A DNA stretch of 5,802 nt, taken from NCBI GenBank assembly GCA_013698165.1, contig JACCVN010000096.1, forward strand, positions 1-5,802, read 5' to 3'. Position numbers and translations under genes: made by a program. This document shows, piece after piece, positions 5,676 to 5,802 of the stretch (position 1 is its first letter; each line of letters begins with the position of its first letter). The notes beneath the pieces were generated by a model. The model did no database searches and was not told the DNA's origin. It was given only the letters and a program-made list of their open reading frames with translations. The DNA comes from Parachlamydiaceae bacterium (GTDB lineage: Bacteria; Chlamydiota; Chlamydiia; Chlamydiales; Parachlamydiaceae).

Positions 5676-5802
5676 ATGTCCCGCCAACGTGAAAATGTCC
5701 CCTTTCGCCAATATAGAAATGTCCCCTTTTGAAGAAAAAATCTGTTAGTTTGTTTTTGAAAAAAGACAACCTAAGGAGGGTTTAATGGGGGATATTTTTA
5801 TG
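5676..5802 (+). mobile_element. Probable left end of an insertion sequence (runs off the window)
   Basis: Three copies of ATGTCCC occur at 5676-5682, 5695-5701 and 5719-5725; the second and third are extended to ATGTCCCCTTT. They share flanking GCCAA and GAAA words. Arrays of short repeats at the terminus, followed within about 100 bases by a transposase-type ORF with a strong ribosome binding site, are typical of IS21-like and related integrase-core elements. The exact element boundary, target duplication and right end cannot be seen. The call rests on repeat architecture alone. Confidence 0.45.
5785..5802 (+). CDS. Start of an ORF at the window edge, probable transposase
   Basis: Only six codons are visible: MGDIFM. 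AAGGAGG at 5773-5779 is a near-perfect Shine-Dalgarno sequence 5 bases before the ATG at 5785, making this start credible. Its position about 60 bases inside the repeated ATGTCCC end suggests it is the transposase or integrase of that element, but the protein itself cannot be identified from six residues. Confidence 0.45.

Overview
The window is an AT-rich bacterial segment. Its mix of a eukaryotic-type protein kinase, a chlamydial-looking glucose-6-phosphate dehydrogenase and dense decayed mobile DNA suggests an intracellular or host-associated bacterium. My best guess is a Parachlamydia-like member of the Chlamydiota. This assignment is an inference from gene style; nothing in the sequence proves it.

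Layout. Positions 2-73 hold the last 23 codons of an unidentified plus-strand gene. Positions 170-1475 (minus strand) hold a Ser/Thr-type protein kinase that is split into two overlapping reading frames. The break lies at a run of five G at 862-866; removing one G restores a single frame of 434 codons. A divergent intergenic region (1476-1749) carries a plausible kinase promoter and a weak zwf promoter candidate. Positions 1750-3318 (plus) encode a complete G6PD (zwf) with all catalytic motifs and, unexpectedly, an N-terminal segment that looks like a secretion signal. Thirty-five bases later, probably in the same transcript, 3354-4493 encodes an alpha/beta hydrolase of the FrsA/DHPON-hydrolase/Ayg1-like type.

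Downstream of 4493 the sequence becomes a graveyard of mobile and degenerate DNA. A fold-back element spans 4545-5013 (about 305 bp originally). Its right arm is interrupted by a second, smaller palindromic element (4795-4956, 162 bp), which sits in a CTAG target with TA duplicated on both sides, as IS630/Tc1-type transposition would leave. Just beyond lies the 3' part of a tRNA with a GTA (Tyr) anticodon and no 5' half (about 5036-5104), then a short direct repeat (5110-5143). Next is a small degenerate coding remnant with an in-frame stop (5245-5481), then AT-rich DNA. The last feature is the left end of what looks like an insertion sequence, with three ATGTCCC repeats and the first six codons of an ORF at the window edge.

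How the genes relate. zwf and the hydrolase are probably co-transcribed, but no shared pathway is evident. The gene for 6-phosphogluconolactonase, often next to zwf, is not here. The kinase is divergent and independent. I found no CRISPR array, complete RNA gene or recognisable defence system. The most notable observations are the exported-looking G6PD, the nested fold-back elements and the homopolymer frameshift in the kinase.
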